This document shows positions 8,763-17,710 of a stretch of DNA of 64,000 nt, piece by piece. Source of the stretch: Rhodoligotrophos appendicifer (GTDB lineage Bacteria; Pseudomonadota; Alphaproteobacteria; Rhizobiales; Im1); contig NZ_VHKL01000002.1 in the NCBI RefSeq assembly GCF_007474605.1, positions 62,001 to 126,000 on the forward strand. Reading direction: 5' to 3'. Positions within the stretch are counted from its first letter, which is position 1, and every line of letters begins with the position of its first letter. The position numbers and the translations under genes were made by a program. The notes beneath the pieces were generated by a model, which was given only the letters and a program-made list of their open reading frames with translations, was not told where the DNA came from and did no database searches.

Positions 8763-8775
8763 CCTATTGACAGTA
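8763..8775 (+). promoter_or_regulatory. island operator-like motif, site 1
   Basis: CCTATTGACAGTA, an instance of the pseudo-palindrome CTAT-NR-ACAG. It lies in the divergent region between the SDR (start 8693) and a TRAP solute-binding protein (start 8893). Related copies precede other units of the island, including gntR. It contains TTGACA, so it may overlap a -35 box. Confidence 0.5.
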
Positions 8776-8892
8776 CAAGAGGGCATGTGATCTCGTGGCG
8801 GAGGCCGTCCTGAGGAGGCCGCTGAAGACCCGAGCGTCTGGCGGCTCAGCAAGGGCAGCGCGCATAAACAGAAACGCGAAGAGGGAACGCAC

Positions 8893-9939
8893 ATGGGATG
8901 TCTGAAGAGGGCGGGCGCGTTGGCGCTGGCCGGGCTTGCCGTCGCACTCACCGCCAGCCTGGCCCAGGCCCAAGTCGTGCTGAAATATTCGAGCTACAAT
9001 CCGCTGACCCACTTCGTGAACAGCGAGGTCATGCTGCCCTGGGGCAAGCAGGTTGAGGAGGTCACCCAGGGGCGGGTCAAGATGGAGGCGCTGACCAAGA
9101 TGGTCGGCACCGCGCCGGCGCAATATGACGTGGTCCGCGACGGTCTCGCGGACATGGCCTTCATCACGCCGGGATATACGCCGGGACGCTTCGATCTCGC
9201 CAGCCTGGGCGAACTGCCGCTGCTGAGCGATGATCCGGTGGTCGCCTCGGTCGCCTATAACCGCTTCTTCGACAAATATCTGGCGCCGATCGGCCTGTTC
9301 GACGACGTCCATGTGCTGGCAACCTTCGTCGGCTCGCCGGGCAATGTGTTCGGGCGCAATGCGGCCATCACCAAGGCTGCGGATTTCAACGGATTGAAGA
9401 TCCGCGCGGCGGTGTCGATGACCATCCCGCTGCTGAAGAATCTCGGGGCGGCCCCGGTCCAGAAGCCGGTGACCGAGCTCTATGAACTGCTTTCGACGGG
9501 CGTTCTGGACGGGTCGCTTTCAGGCGCGGATCAAGCCGTAACCTATAATATCGCTGACGTGGCCAAGGCGATCACGCTGGTTCCGGGCGGTCTCTACAAT
9601 TCGGCGCTCGGTGTCGTCGTCAACAAGGACAGCTGGGCGAAGATCAGCCCCGAGGACCAGGCGGCGATCATGAAGATTTCCGGCGAAGAGCTCGCCAAGC
9701 GCATGGGCGAGGCGTTCCGCAAGCCCATGCAGGCGGGCATCGACGCCATGAAGGCGAAGGGCAAGGACGTGGTGACGGCCGATGCGACCCTGGTGGCTGC
9801 CATCGCCGAGGCGGCCAAGCCCGTCGAGGCCCAGCTGCTGGAGTCGGCCAAAGCCAAGGGGCTCGCCGATCCCACCGCCGCCATGGCCGACTATCGGGCG
9901 ATGATCAAAGCCATCGGCCCGGAATTCGCCGCGAAGTGA
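8893..9939 (+). CDS. TRAP transporter solute-binding protein (DctP family), copy 1
   Basis: 348 residues. The signal peptide ends ...LAQAQ. The mature protein carries the DctP fold with AQYDVVRDGLADM near 80 and PGYTPGRF just after it. It also has the conserved GLKIR arginine near 170 that binds the ligand carboxylate in TRAP proteins, and QKPVTELYELLSTGVLDG near 190-207. GAGGGAAC precedes the ATG. No permease genes lie beside it. It is one of five close paralogues in the island and probably supplies a shared permease. It is followed by an SDR gene 24 nt downstream. Confidence 0.93.
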   Translation: MGCLKRAGALALAGLAVALTASLAQAQVVLKYSSYNPLTHFVNSEVMLPWGKQVEEVTQGRVKMEALTKMVGTAPAQYDVVRDGLADMAFITPGYTPGRFDLASLGELPLLSDDPVVASVAYNRFFDKYLAPIGLFDDVHVLATFVGSPGNVFGRNAAITKAADFNGLKIRAAVSMTIPLLKNLGAAPVQKPVTELYELLSTGVLDGSLSGADQAVTYNIADVAKAITLVPGGLYNSALGVVVNKDSWAKISPEDQAAIMKISGEELAKRMGEAFRKPMQAGIDAMKAKGKDVVTADATLVAAIAEAAKPVEAQLLESAKAKGLADPTAAMADYRAMIKAIGPEFAAK

Positions 9940-9963
9940 TCGACATATAGAGGCTTGCGCATC

Positions 9964-10773
9964 ATGCTGAATTTCGGACTTGAAGGCCGCGTGATCATGG
10001 TCACGGGCGGCGCCTCGGGAATCGGGGGCGCCGTCGTGCGCCTGGCGGCTGCCGACGGCGCGAAAGTCGCCGTCGTCGACGCCAACCAGGAGGCAGGAGA
10101 TGCCATGGTCGCGCGCCTTGAGGCGGCGGGTTCGCAAGCCGTGGCGATCACACTCGACGTGCGCGATAGCGAAGCCCTGCGAGCTGCGGTCGAGACAACG
10201 GAAGCAGTGCTCGGGCCCCTCGACGGGGTCGTTGCCGCCGCCGGAATTTCGCGGCCGGCAAAGGCCGAGGAGATGTCAGGGGAGTTCTGGTCGGCGGTCA
10301 TCGACATCAACCTCACGGGCATGTTCAACACGTTCCAGGCGGCAGGCGCGCAGATGCTGCCGCGGCGACGGGGATCGCTGGTGGCCGTCGGATCGGTCGA
10401 TTCGCTGGGCGGCCATGCGGCGCGGATCCATTACAGCGCGTCCAAGCACGGGGTCGCGGGCCTGGTGAAATCACTGGCGATCGAGTGGGGCCGCCACGGG
10501 ATCCGGACGAATTGCGTCGCTCCCGGTGTCGTCGACACGCCGCTGCTGCGTAGTGTGGGGGTGCCGGAGCATATCGACGGGGTCATGTGTGACAGGACCC
10601 CTCTTGGCCGGCTGTCTTCGCCAGAGGACCAGGCCAAGGTGGCGCTGTTCCTGCTTTCGGATGCGGCTTCCTATGTGAACGGCGTGGTGCTGCCTGTGGA
10701 TGGCGGGCTGACGGCAGGCTTCTTCACCCATCTGCATGGCGCCGATTACGGTTCGCGGGCCCTGCTGCCGTGA
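9964..10773 (+). CDS. SDR family oxidoreductase
   Basis: 269 residues from ATG 9964 (a TTG at 9955 is possible). The NAD-binding loop TGGASGIGGAV is near 14-24 with Asp after beta-2. The active site comprises the Ser in GSVDSLGG and YSASK near 155; APGVVDTPLLR and the terminal PVDGGLTAGFF are typical. It lies 24 nt after solute-binding protein copy 1, so the two probably share a transcript, linking uptake with oxidation of the ligand. It converges with the next SDR gene. Confidence 0.88.
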   Translation: MLNFGLEGRVIMVTGGASGIGGAVVRLAAADGAKVAVVDANQEAGDAMVARLEAAGSQAVAITLDVRDSEALRAAVETTEAVLGPLDGVVAAAGISRPAKAEEMSGEFWSAVIDINLTGMFNTFQAAGAQMLPRRRGSLVAVGSVDSLGGHAARIHYSASKHGVAGLVKSLAIEWGRHGIRTNCVAPGVVDTPLLRSVGVPEHIDGVMCDRTPLGRLSSPEDQAKVALFLLSDAASYVNGVVLPVDGGLTAGFFTHLHGADYGSRALLP

Positions 10774-10783
10774 CGTTGAAACG

Positions 10784-11548
10784 TCAGGCGGCGGTATAGC
10801 CGCCGTCGAGCATGATCACCGCACCGGTGGCGTAAGAGGCCCGATCGGAGCACAGGAACACGACGGTCTCGGCGATCTCTTCGGGGGTCGCCAGACGGCC
10901 CAGCGGGGTGCGGGCGCGCATGCTGTCGGCACGAGTCTCGAGGGAGTGTGAGATCAGCGGCGTTTCCACATAGCCTGGACAGACGGCATTGATGCGGATG
11001 CCGTCGCGGCCATATTCCAGGGCGGCCGCCTTGGTCAGGCCGATGACGCCATGCTTGGCCGCCGTATAGGCGCCGGCATTGGGCAGGCCGATGACGCCGG
11101 CAATCGAGGCCGTGTTGATGATGACGCCGCCCTGCCGGAGGACCGACAGCTCGTGCTTCATGCAGAGCCAGACGCCGGTCAGATTGACGGCGATCATGCG
11201 GCTCCAACCTTCCAGGCTGTATTCGCCCAGGCGTTTGCCGGTCTCGCCGATGGCGGCGCCGCCGATGCCGGCATTGTTGAAGGCGCAATGCAGCGCTCCA
11301 TAGGTCGAAACGGCGTGATCGACCATGCGCGCGACCTGGGCGTCGTCGGACACATCGGCAGCCACCGCAGAGGCGGTGCCGCCTCGCGTCTGGATCATGG
11401 CGACAGTCTCGCCGGAGGTCTCGGTGCCAAGATCCGCGACGACGACGGCGGCTCCTTCGCGGGCCATGGCCAAGGCTGCCGCGCGACCGATGCCGGAGCC
11501 GCCGCCGGTGACGAGGGCCACCTTGCCGTCGAGAAGCGACGTGCTCAT
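10784..11548 (-). CDS. SDR family oxidoreductase
   Basis: 254 residues: TGGGSGIGRAAALAM (14-28), NNAG near 91, Ser in NTASIAG, YTAAK near 159, PGYVETPL and the end MLDGGYTAA. The Asp after beta-2 (VVVADLG) suggests NAD(H). Its ATG overlaps the stop codon of the upstream solute-binding protein gene (ATGA, 11545-11548), so the two are translationally coupled. Confidence 0.9.
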   Translation of the reverse strand: MSTSLLDGKVALVTGGGSGIGRAAALAMAREGAAVVVADLGTETSGETVAMIQTRGGTASAVAADVSDDAQVARMVDHAVSTYGALHCAFNNAGIGGAAIGETGKRLGEYSLEGWSRMIAVNLTGVWLCMKHELSVLRQGGVIINTASIAGVIGLPNAGAYTAAKHGVIGLTKAAALEYGRDGIRINAVCPGYVETPLISHSLETRADSMRARTPLGRLATPEEIAETVVFLCSDRASYATGAVIMLDGGYTAA

Positions 11549-12576
11549 TGGGCGAATTCGCTGCGGAACTTCGCGATCTGGGCCTTGTAATCTGCCAGCA
11601 CGGCAGCCGGATCCTGTAAGCCGCTGTCTGCCAGCGTCTGGTCGATAACGGGGGCGACCGCGGCGGTGATCTCGGCGACGAATTCAGGGCTGGCGGTCAA
11701 GACCGTCTTGGGAGGGTGGCCCATGATCTCCAGGCCACGCTGATCGAGCGTGCGATAGGCGCGACCCACCTTCTCCGCCAAAGCACGGCCGGATATCTTG
11801 GTGATCGCCGCGCGGTCGGCCTCGTCAATTCTGGCCCAGACATCCTCGTTGATGGCAATGCCCAGCACGGAATTGTAGAGCCCACCGGGCACGAGGGTGA
11901 GATGGTTGATGACTTCGCCCAGCTTGAAGCCGGCGACCTGCTCCTTGCCCGCCAGCGTGCCGTCGAGAATGCCGCCGACGAGGAGTTCATACAGTTCGGA
12001 GACGGGCTTCTGGACCGGAACGGCACCCATGGCCGCGAGCATGGGGCCGGTGGTGGCCAGGGGAGAGCGGAGCTTGAGGCCCTTCATATCCGCCAGCGTC
12101 TCGACCGGCTTCTTGACTGTGAAAATCTGGCCGGGGGAGGTGGTGAACATGGCGACCATGTGGACGCCCTTGAAGACGTCCATGGGCGTGATCACCGTCT
12201 CGTAGAACCAGTTGAACGAGACGGCGCCCGTCAACGGGTCGTCGGAGAGCATGGGCAGTTCGCCGACGGAGACGACGTTGAACCGTCCGGGCGTATAGCC
12301 GGGGATGAAGAGGGCCATGTCGGCCAGGCCGTCGCGGACCACGTCATATTGCGAGGGGACGGAGCCCACGACCTTAGGCAGGATGTTGATCTTGACGCGG
12401 CCCTCGGTGACCTGCGCGACCTCCTCGGTCCAGGGGACGATCGCCTCGGTGTGAAGCAGATGCGCCGCCGGCATCCAGTTGGAATAGTTGATCACGACCT
12501 CGGCGGCCCGTGCGGCCGACGCGGCGAGCGAGGACAAAGCTAGGGCGAGGGCCGTTGCCCGAAGGACGGTCTTCAT
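11545..12576 (-). CDS. TRAP transporter solute-binding protein (DctP family), copy 2
   Basis: 343 residues from ATG 12576. The signal peptide ends ...AARAA before EVVINYSN. It shares with copy 1 the SQYDVVRDGLADM and PGYTPGRF segments, the GLKLR arginine and KPVSELYELLVGG. It overlaps the downstream SDR by 4 nt and lies 22 nt downstream of solute-binding copy 3 on the same strand, giving a run SBP-SBP-SDR. There is no permease in this run. Confidence 0.92.
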   Translation of the reverse strand: MKTVLRATALALALSSLAASAARAAEVVINYSNWMPAAHLLHTEAIVPWTEEVAQVTEGRVKINILPKVVGSVPSQYDVVRDGLADMALFIPGYTPGRFNVVSVGELPMLSDDPLTGAVSFNWFYETVITPMDVFKGVHMVAMFTTSPGQIFTVKKPVETLADMKGLKLRSPLATTGPMLAAMGAVPVQKPVSELYELLVGGILDGTLAGKEQVAGFKLGEVINHLTLVPGGLYNSVLGIAINEDVWARIDEADRAAITKISGRALAEKVGRAYRTLDQRGLEIMGHPPKTVLTASPEFVAEITAAVAPVIDQTLADSGLQDPAAVLADYKAQIAKFRSEFAQ

Positions 12577-12598
12577 GTGCGTGCCTCCTTCGAAACGG

Positions 12599-13648
12599 TT
12601 ACTGGGCCGCTGGCTTCTTCCGTTCGGCGGTGGCGCGCGCCACGTCGGCGCGGTAGTCGGCGAGTGCTGCGGCCGGGTCCGCAAGGCCGCTTGCACGCGC
12701 CTTTTCGAGCGCCTGGGCCTCGATCGGCTCGAGGGCCTGCTTCATCGCGGCGACGAGTTCGGGAGTGGCCGTCTCGATGGTGCGGCCCGCCTTCTTCATG
12801 GCCTCGATGCCGCCCTGGTCGCCCTTATCGAAGGCACGGCCGATCTTTTCGGCGAAGGCCTCGCCGGAGACGCTCATGATCGCCTCCTGATCGGCCTTAT
12901 CGATCGAGTCCCATTTGTCCTGATTGATCAGCAGGGCCATCACCGAATTATAGGTGCCGCCGGGAATGAGGGTCAGATACTGGGTGACGTCGGCGAGCTT
13001 GTAGGAGTTGCCCTGCTCCTTCTGGGACATGGTGCCGTCGAGGACGCCGGTGGAGAGCATTTCGTAGAGCTCGGACACGGGCTTCAGCACGGGCACGGCG
13101 CCAAGCGCCTCAATGGTCGGCATGGTGCTGGCCAGCGGGCTGCGCAGCTTCAGGCCCTTGAGATCGTCGATGGTCTTGATCTGCTTCTTGACGGTGTAGA
13201 TCTGGCCCGCAGAGGTGGTGAACGTGCTCAGGGTGTGGACCCCCTTGTAGACGTCCAGGGGAGCCAGATGTTTCTCGTAGAAGCGATAAAAGGCCGTCGC
13301 CCCCACCTGTGCATCATCGGTGATGAAGGGAAGCTCGCCGAGCTCGACCAGGGGGAAGCGGCCGGGCGTGTAGCCGGCAACGATGTAGACGACGTCGGCG
13401 AGGCCATCGCGAACGACATCGAACTGGGTGGGGACGGTGCCGACCACCTTGGGCGCGATCTCGACGGTGACACGGCCGTTCGTCAGCCTGGCCACGTCCT
13501 CGGTCCAAGGCTTGAGAACATCGGTATAGAGCGGATGGCCCAAGGGCACCCAGTTGGACATCCGCAACACCGTGTCGGCGCGGGCGCCGACCGTGGCCAG
13601 GAGCGTCGTCGCAGCAACGGCAGCCGCAATCGCAAGCTTACGGAACAT
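12599..13648 (-). CDS. TRAP transporter solute-binding protein (DctP family), copy 3
   Basis: 349 residues from the third of three consecutive ATGs (13654, 13651, 13648), which has the best spacing from GGGGAG. The signal peptide ends ...VGARA before DTVLRMSN. The family core is intact: TQFDVVRDGLADV, AGYTPGRF, GLKLRSPL and KPVSELYEMLSTGVLDG. It is the first gene of the minus-strand run with copy 2 and the SDR, and is divergent from copy 4. Confidence 0.92.
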   Translation of the reverse strand: MFRKLAIAAAVAATTLLATVGARADTVLRMSNWVPLGHPLYTDVLKPWTEDVARLTNGRVTVEIAPKVVGTVPTQFDVVRDGLADVVYIVAGYTPGRFPLVELGELPFITDDAQVGATAFYRFYEKHLAPLDVYKGVHTLSTFTTSAGQIYTVKKQIKTIDDLKGLKLRSPLASTMPTIEALGAVPVLKPVSELYEMLSTGVLDGTMSQKEQGNSYKLADVTQYLTLIPGGTYNSVMALLINQDKWDSIDKADQEAIMSVSGEAFAEKIGRAFDKGDQGGIEAMKKAGRTIETATPELVAAMKQALEPIEAQALEKARASGLADPAAALADYRADVARATAERKKPAAQ

Positions 13649-13702
13649 CATCATCTCCCCACTGGTTTCTTCACATTTTTGATGCCGCCTAGCGTGCGTA
13701 TT

Positions 13703-13715
13703 TCTATAAACCAGT
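13703..13715 (+). promoter_or_regulatory. island operator-like motif, imperfect site 2a
   Basis: TCTATAAACCAGT resembles the island motif with one extra C before CAG. It lies 55 nt upstream of the minus-strand solute-binding protein copy 3, in the divergent region that also holds site 2b. Confidence 0.3.
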
Positions 13716-13770
13716 CAAGCATCAAATTAGGCTGAGACGGTCCTTCGAGGGCGAAGAGGGCAAAAGAATG

Positions 13771-13789
13771 TCTATTGACAAGACAATAG
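13771..13789 (+). promoter_or_regulatory. island operator-like motif, site 2b
   Basis: TCTATTGACAAGA matches the island motif except for one core base. Here it is part of an exact inverted repeat, CTATTG (13772-13777) with CAATAG (13784-13789) around six bases. It lies about 90 nt before solute-binding protein copy 4. TTGACA at 13775 followed after 17 nt by TGTAGT could be a -35/-10 pair for that operon. Confidence 0.45.
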
Positions 13790-13877
13790 GCATTGAGTGT
13801 AGTTCGGGAGAGTTGGCCCGTGTCGGCCGCGCAGCGCGACGAAGATCCGCAATCAACACTTCATGGGGAGCAAAAGG

Positions 13878-14921
13878 ATGGGACCATCGTGGAGGCAATC
13901 GATTCTGGCCGGCCTCGCGCTCGCCGCAGCGACGGCGTTCGCGGCGTTGCCTGCCCAGGCGGAGACCGTCCTCAAATTTTCCGCATGGCTGCCGGTTCAG
14001 CACTGGTTGAATGCGGGTGTCATGAAGCCTTGGGCCGACGCGGTCGACGAGGCCACCCAAGGCCGTGTCCGGATCGAGTTCCTGCCGAAGGTGGTCGGCT
14101 CCGCCCAGGCGCAGTTCGACGTGGTGCGGGACGGCCTCGCCGACGTCTCGATCATCGTCAATGGCTATACGCCGGGACGCTTCACCCTGCTGGAGATGGG
14201 CGAGCTGCCGTTCCTCGGCACCGAGGCGGTCGTCATGTCGCCGGCCTTCTACCGGATCTATGAGGAATATCTCTCGAAGTTCGACGAATTCGATGGCGTC
14301 CATGTGCTGAGCACCTTCACCACGGCGTCGGGCCATATCTACACCACCAAGGTCGAGATCGACGATCTTGCGGACCTCAAAGGACTGAAGCTCCGCAGCC
14401 CCCTGGGCAGCACGGCGCCGATCATGACGGCGCTGGGGGCCGTGCCCGTCCAGAAACCGTCGACGGAGGCCTATGAGCTCCTGTCGACGGGGGTGATCGA
14501 CGGCACGTTCCTGTCGCGGGAGGGCGCCAAAGGCAACAAGATCCTGGAGCTGGTGCCGTTCCTCACCGTGGTGCCGGGCGGGCTCTATAACGCCATCTTG
14601 AGCGTCATCGTGAACCAGGCGAAATGGGATGCGATCACGCCGGAAGATCAGGCCGCCATCATGAAGGTCTCCGGCGAGGCGCTGGCGCTGAAGATCGGCC
14701 AGGCCTATCAGAAAGCGGACGAAGACGGGCTCGAGGCGATCAAGGCTGCGGGACACACGGTCACGGTCGCAAATCCGAAACTTCTGGGCGAGATGAAAGA
14801 GGCCCTCAAGCCGATCGAGAGCGCCTGGATCGAAAAGGCCAAGGCGAAGGGGCTGGACAATCCGGAAGAGGTTCTGGCCCAGTTCCGCGCCGAACTCCAG
14901 GCTGGTGCCAAAGCGAACTAA
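13878..14921 (+). CDS. TRAP transporter solute-binding protein (DctP family), copy 4
   Basis: 347 residues from ATG 13878, with GGGAG 6 nt upstream; an in-frame ATG at 13863 is less well placed. The signal peptide ends ...LPAQA before ETVLKFSA. The core segments AQFDVVRDGLADV, NGYTPGRF, GLKLRSPLG and EAYELLSTGVIDG are present. It is the only intact paralogue encoded next to permease genes (DctQ 14980, DctM 15474), so it defines the transporter its four orphan relatives may share. Confidence 0.93.
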   Translation: MGPSWRQSILAGLALAAATAFAALPAQAETVLKFSAWLPVQHWLNAGVMKPWADAVDEATQGRVRIEFLPKVVGSAQAQFDVVRDGLADVSIIVNGYTPGRFTLLEMGELPFLGTEAVVMSPAFYRIYEEYLSKFDEFDGVHVLSTFTTASGHIYTTKVEIDDLADLKGLKLRSPLGSTAPIMTALGAVPVQKPSTEAYELLSTGVIDGTFLSREGAKGNKILELVPFLTVVPGGLYNAILSVIVNQAKWDAITPEDQAAIMKVSGEALALKIGQAYQKADEDGLEAIKAAGHTVTVANPKLLGEMKEALKPIESAWIEKAKAKGLDNPEEVLAQFRAELQAGAKAN

Positions 14922-14979
14922 CCCGCCATACCGGATCGGTGGCCGGACACTGCCTCAGTAGCGAACCGGGGGTGACCCA

Positions 14980-15474
14980 GTGCTTTCAGGACTCGAGAAG
15001 ACCGTCGGGATCATCGCATCCGCGTTCCTCTTCCTCATGATGATGATCACGCTCGTCGACGTGATCGGTCGACAGGTGTTCAATCATCCCATCGCCGGGG
15101 GCACGGAAATCACCGAAATCACGCTGGTGGTGATCACCTTCCTGGTCTATCCCATCATCGCCTTTCGCCGGAAGCACATCACCGTCGACATCGTCGACAC
15201 TGTGCTGGGACCCCGGGCGCGGATGGTGCAAAGGGTGGTCACGGGGCTCCTCGGCGCCTTCATCTTCGCCTGCTTGGCCTGGCGCTTGTGGATCCTCGGC
15301 GACCGGTCCGCCAGCTACGGCGACACCACGGCGTATCTGCTGATCCCGATCGGCCCGGTCTTCTGGTTCATGTCGATCATGTCGGCGCTCACCGCCCTCG
15401 CGTTCATCGCGCTGATGTTCTCCTCGGCTGGCGACAATGAGCCCGCCGTCACTTCATTGCCGGGAGCCGATTGA
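14980..15474 (+). CDS. TRAP transporter small permease (DctQ)
   Basis: 164 residues with four transmembrane segments, starting at GTG 14980 after a GGGGGTG sequence. It has the DctQ pattern: TM1 followed by DVIGRQVFNHPIAGGTE, then the RRKHITVDIVD loop. It forms the membrane complex with DctM that couples ligand uptake to a sodium gradient. Its stop codon overlaps the DctM start (TGATG at 15472-15476). Confidence 0.9.
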   Translation: MLSGLEKTVGIIASAFLFLMMMITLVDVIGRQVFNHPIAGGTEITEITLVVITFLVYPIIAFRRKHITVDIVDTVLGPRARMVQRVVTGLLGAFIFACLAWRLWILGDRSASYGDTTAYLLIPIGPVFWFMSIMSALTALAFIALMFSSAGDNEPAVTSLPGAD

Positions 15475-16769
15475 TGCTGGCTGCCGGTCTCGGCTTCCTT
15501 GCCGCCTTCGCGATCATCTTCTCCGGGATCCCCATCGCCATCGCCCTTGCGTTGGTCGGGTTTCTGGGATTTGCCGCCCTCAACGGGGTCACCCCGGCTC
15601 TCAGCATGATCGCGCTGGCGGCCAAAGACAGCACCATGTCCTATTCGCTGTCGGTGATTCCGCTGTTCATCCTGATGGGCAACTTCATCGCGGGCGCCGG
15701 CATTTCGGGCGATCTGTACCGGGCGGCTCAGGTTTTCATCGGGCGCCGGCGCGGCGGCCTCGCCATGGCGACGATCCTGTCCTGCGGCGGGTTCGCCGCG
15801 GTGTGCGGCTCGAGCGTGGCCACGGCCGTCACCATGGCCAAGGTGTCACTGCCGTCGATGCGGAAATATGGCTATAGCGACGGGCTGGCGACGGCTTCCG
15901 TCGCCGCCGGCGGGACGCTCGGGATCCTGATCCCGCCCAGCGTGCTGCTGGTGATCTACGGCATCATCACCGAGAGCCATATCGGCAAGCTGTTCGCGGC
16001 CGGCATCATCCCGGGTCTGCTCGGCATCTTCGGCTATCTGATGGCCGTGCAGTGGACCGCCTGGCGCGATCCCAGCGCCGCCCCTCCGGGAGCGATCGCA
16101 GACAGAGCCGAGAAGATCGACGCGGTGCGCTCGGTGTGGCCCGTCGTGCTGCTGTTCGGCCTGGTCATCGGCGGGATCTACGGGGGCTGGTTCACCGCGA
16201 CGGAGGCTGCGGGAATCGGTGCCAGCGGCGGCTTTTTCTTCGCGCTGCTGAGGGGACGGCTGTCGCTTGCGACGCTGTACGAGATCCTGCTCGACACGGT
16301 GCAGACGACGGCGGTGATGTTCGCGCTGCTGCTCGGGGCCATGATGTTCGGCGAGTTCATCAACTATACCGGCGCGCATGAGGGCCTGCTGCAGGTGGTC
16401 GAGGCAAAGGGCCTGCCGCCGGCGCTGGTGATCACGTTCATCATCATCATCTATCTGGTGCTCGGATGCCTGCTGGAGAGCATCTCGATGATGCTGCTCA
16501 CGGTGCCGTTGTTCTTCCCGATCATCACCGGGCTTGGCTATGACCCGATCTGGTTCGGGATCATGGTGGTGGTGCTCGTGGAAATCGGGCTGATCACGCC
16601 CCCGATCGGCGTCAATCTGTTCGTCATCAAGGCCGTGTCCAAGGATGTCTCCATGATGACGATCATCCGCGGGATCATCCCGTTCATCGTTGCAGATCTG
16701 TTCCGGATCCTGATCCTGGCGCTGGTTCCGGCGATCTCGCTCTGGCTGCCAAATCTCTTGTTCAATTGA
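15474..16769 (+). CDS. TRAP transporter large permease (DctM)
   Basis: 431 residues with about a dozen hydrophobic segments. It shows the DctM/elevator-type signature: PLFILMGNF near 60, AVCGSSVATAVTMAKV near 105, GGTLGILIPPSVLLVIYG near 145, and the second-half repeat GCLLESISMMLLTVPLF and EIGLITPPIGVNLFVI. It starts at ATG 15474, one base overlapping dctQ, in the operon copy 4 SBP-dctQ-dctM-SDR-nitroreductase. Confidence 0.95.
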   Translation: MLAAGLGFLAAFAIIFSGIPIAIALALVGFLGFAALNGVTPALSMIALAAKDSTMSYSLSVIPLFILMGNFIAGAGISGDLYRAAQVFIGRRRGGLAMATILSCGGFAAVCGSSVATAVTMAKVSLPSMRKYGYSDGLATASVAAGGTLGILIPPSVLLVIYGIITESHIGKLFAAGIIPGLLGIFGYLMAVQWTAWRDPSAAPPGAIADRAEKIDAVRSVWPVVLLFGLVIGGIYGGWFTATEAAGIGASGGFFFALLRGRLSLATLYEILLDTVQTTAVMFALLLGAMMFGEFINYTGAHEGLLQVVEAKGLPPALVITFIIIIYLVLGCLLESISMMLLTVPLFFPIITGLGYDPIWFGIMVVVLVEIGLITPPIGVNLFVIKAVSKDVSMMTIIRGIIPFIVADLFRILILALVPAISLWLPNLLFN

Positions 16770-16783
16770 CCGGAGGATCCTCG

Positions 16784-17689
16784 ATGATCCGCTTCGACAA
16801 TCGCGTGGCGCTGGTAACGGGAGCAGGGGCAGGGCTGGGGCGGTCCTACGCCCTGCTGCTGGCCGCGCGCGGCGCCAAGGTGGTGGTGAATGATCTCGGC
16901 ACCTCGGTGAAGGGCGGGGAGCGTTCCTCGGCTGCCGCTGACGCCGTCGTCGACGAGATCCGGCACGCCGGCGGGGAGGCGGTGGCCAATTACGACAGCG
17001 TCGCCGAGCCGGACGGGGCCGCTGGAATGATCGACATGGCAGTCCGCGATTTCGGCAGGCTCGACATCCTGATCAACAATGCTGGGATCCTCCGGGAGAG
17101 CCCTCTGGCGGAGATGACGCTGGAGGATATGCGGCAGGTGCTGGACGTGCATCTCATGGGAACGATCCTGTGTACCCAAGCCGCACTGCGGGTGATGCTG
17201 CCGCAAAATTACGGACGCATCGTGCTGACCAGCTCCGGTTCCGGGCTGGTGGGCAATCTGCGGCAGAGCGTCTATGGCGCTGCGAAGGCTGGGATGATCG
17301 GGCTCATGAACTGCGTCCGGCTCGACCATGCGCAGAGCCAGGTGACGATCAACACCGTGGTGCCGAGTGCCGCGACACGGATGAGCGCCGGGCTCTTGTG
17401 GGAGACCATCGAACGGCACATGAAGCCGGAGCTGATCGCGCCCCTGGTGGCCTGGCTGTGCAGCGAAGGCTGCAGCCGCACCGGCGAGATCTTCAATGCG
17501 ACCGGCGGCCATTTTGCCCGCGTGGCCCTGATGAAGGCCGAAGGCGTGCAATTCGACCCCATGGAGCCGGTGACGCCGGAGATGGTGGCGGATGCGGCGG
17601 AGCAGATCGTCGACATGAGCCGTAGCGAGGCCTATCGCGGGACCATGGCGGCACTGGAGCCCAGGCTCAAGGCCCTGGGCCGGATCTGA
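16784..17689 (+). CDS. SDR, 3-hydroxyacyl-CoA dehydrogenase-like
   Basis: 301 residues from ATG 16784, preceded by GGAGG. Longer than the other island SDRs. It resembles the dehydrogenase unit of peroxisomal multifunctional enzyme type 2: TGAGAGLGRSYALLLAARGAKVVVNDLG with a following insert (TSVKGGERSSAAADAVVDEI), NNAGIL, SSGSGL and YGAAK near 170. This group oxidises (3R)-hydroxyacyl-CoA with NAD. It is fourth in the TRAP operon and supports a beta-oxidation-type role. Confidence 0.88.
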   Translation: MIRFDNRVALVTGAGAGLGRSYALLLAARGAKVVVNDLGTSVKGGERSSAAADAVVDEIRHAGGEAVANYDSVAEPDGAAGMIDMAVRDFGRLDILINNAGILRESPLAEMTLEDMRQVLDVHLMGTILCTQAALRVMLPQNYGRIVLTSSGSGLVGNLRQSVYGAAKAGMIGLMNCVRLDHAQSQVTINTVVPSAATRMSAGLLWETIERHMKPELIAPLVAWLCSEGCSRTGEIFNATGGHFARVALMKAEGVQFDPMEPVTPEMVADAAEQIVDMSRSEAYRGTMAALEPRLKALGRI

Positions 17690-17710
17690 CCGCACAAGGA
17701 GTTAGAGTCG

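Noticed and set aside
8768-8773. TTGACA boxes in the recurrent motif taken as plain sigma-70 promoters
   Set aside because: Several motif copies have TAAACA, TGAACA or TTAACA instead, and most lack a -10 at 16-18 nt, so an operator is the better reading, although overlap with a -35 is possible.
12488-13735. Antisense 415-codon frame over TRAP binding protein copy 3
   Set aside because: It reads opposite a clear DctP protein with signal peptide and family motifs; Gly/Asp/Val-rich shadow composition.
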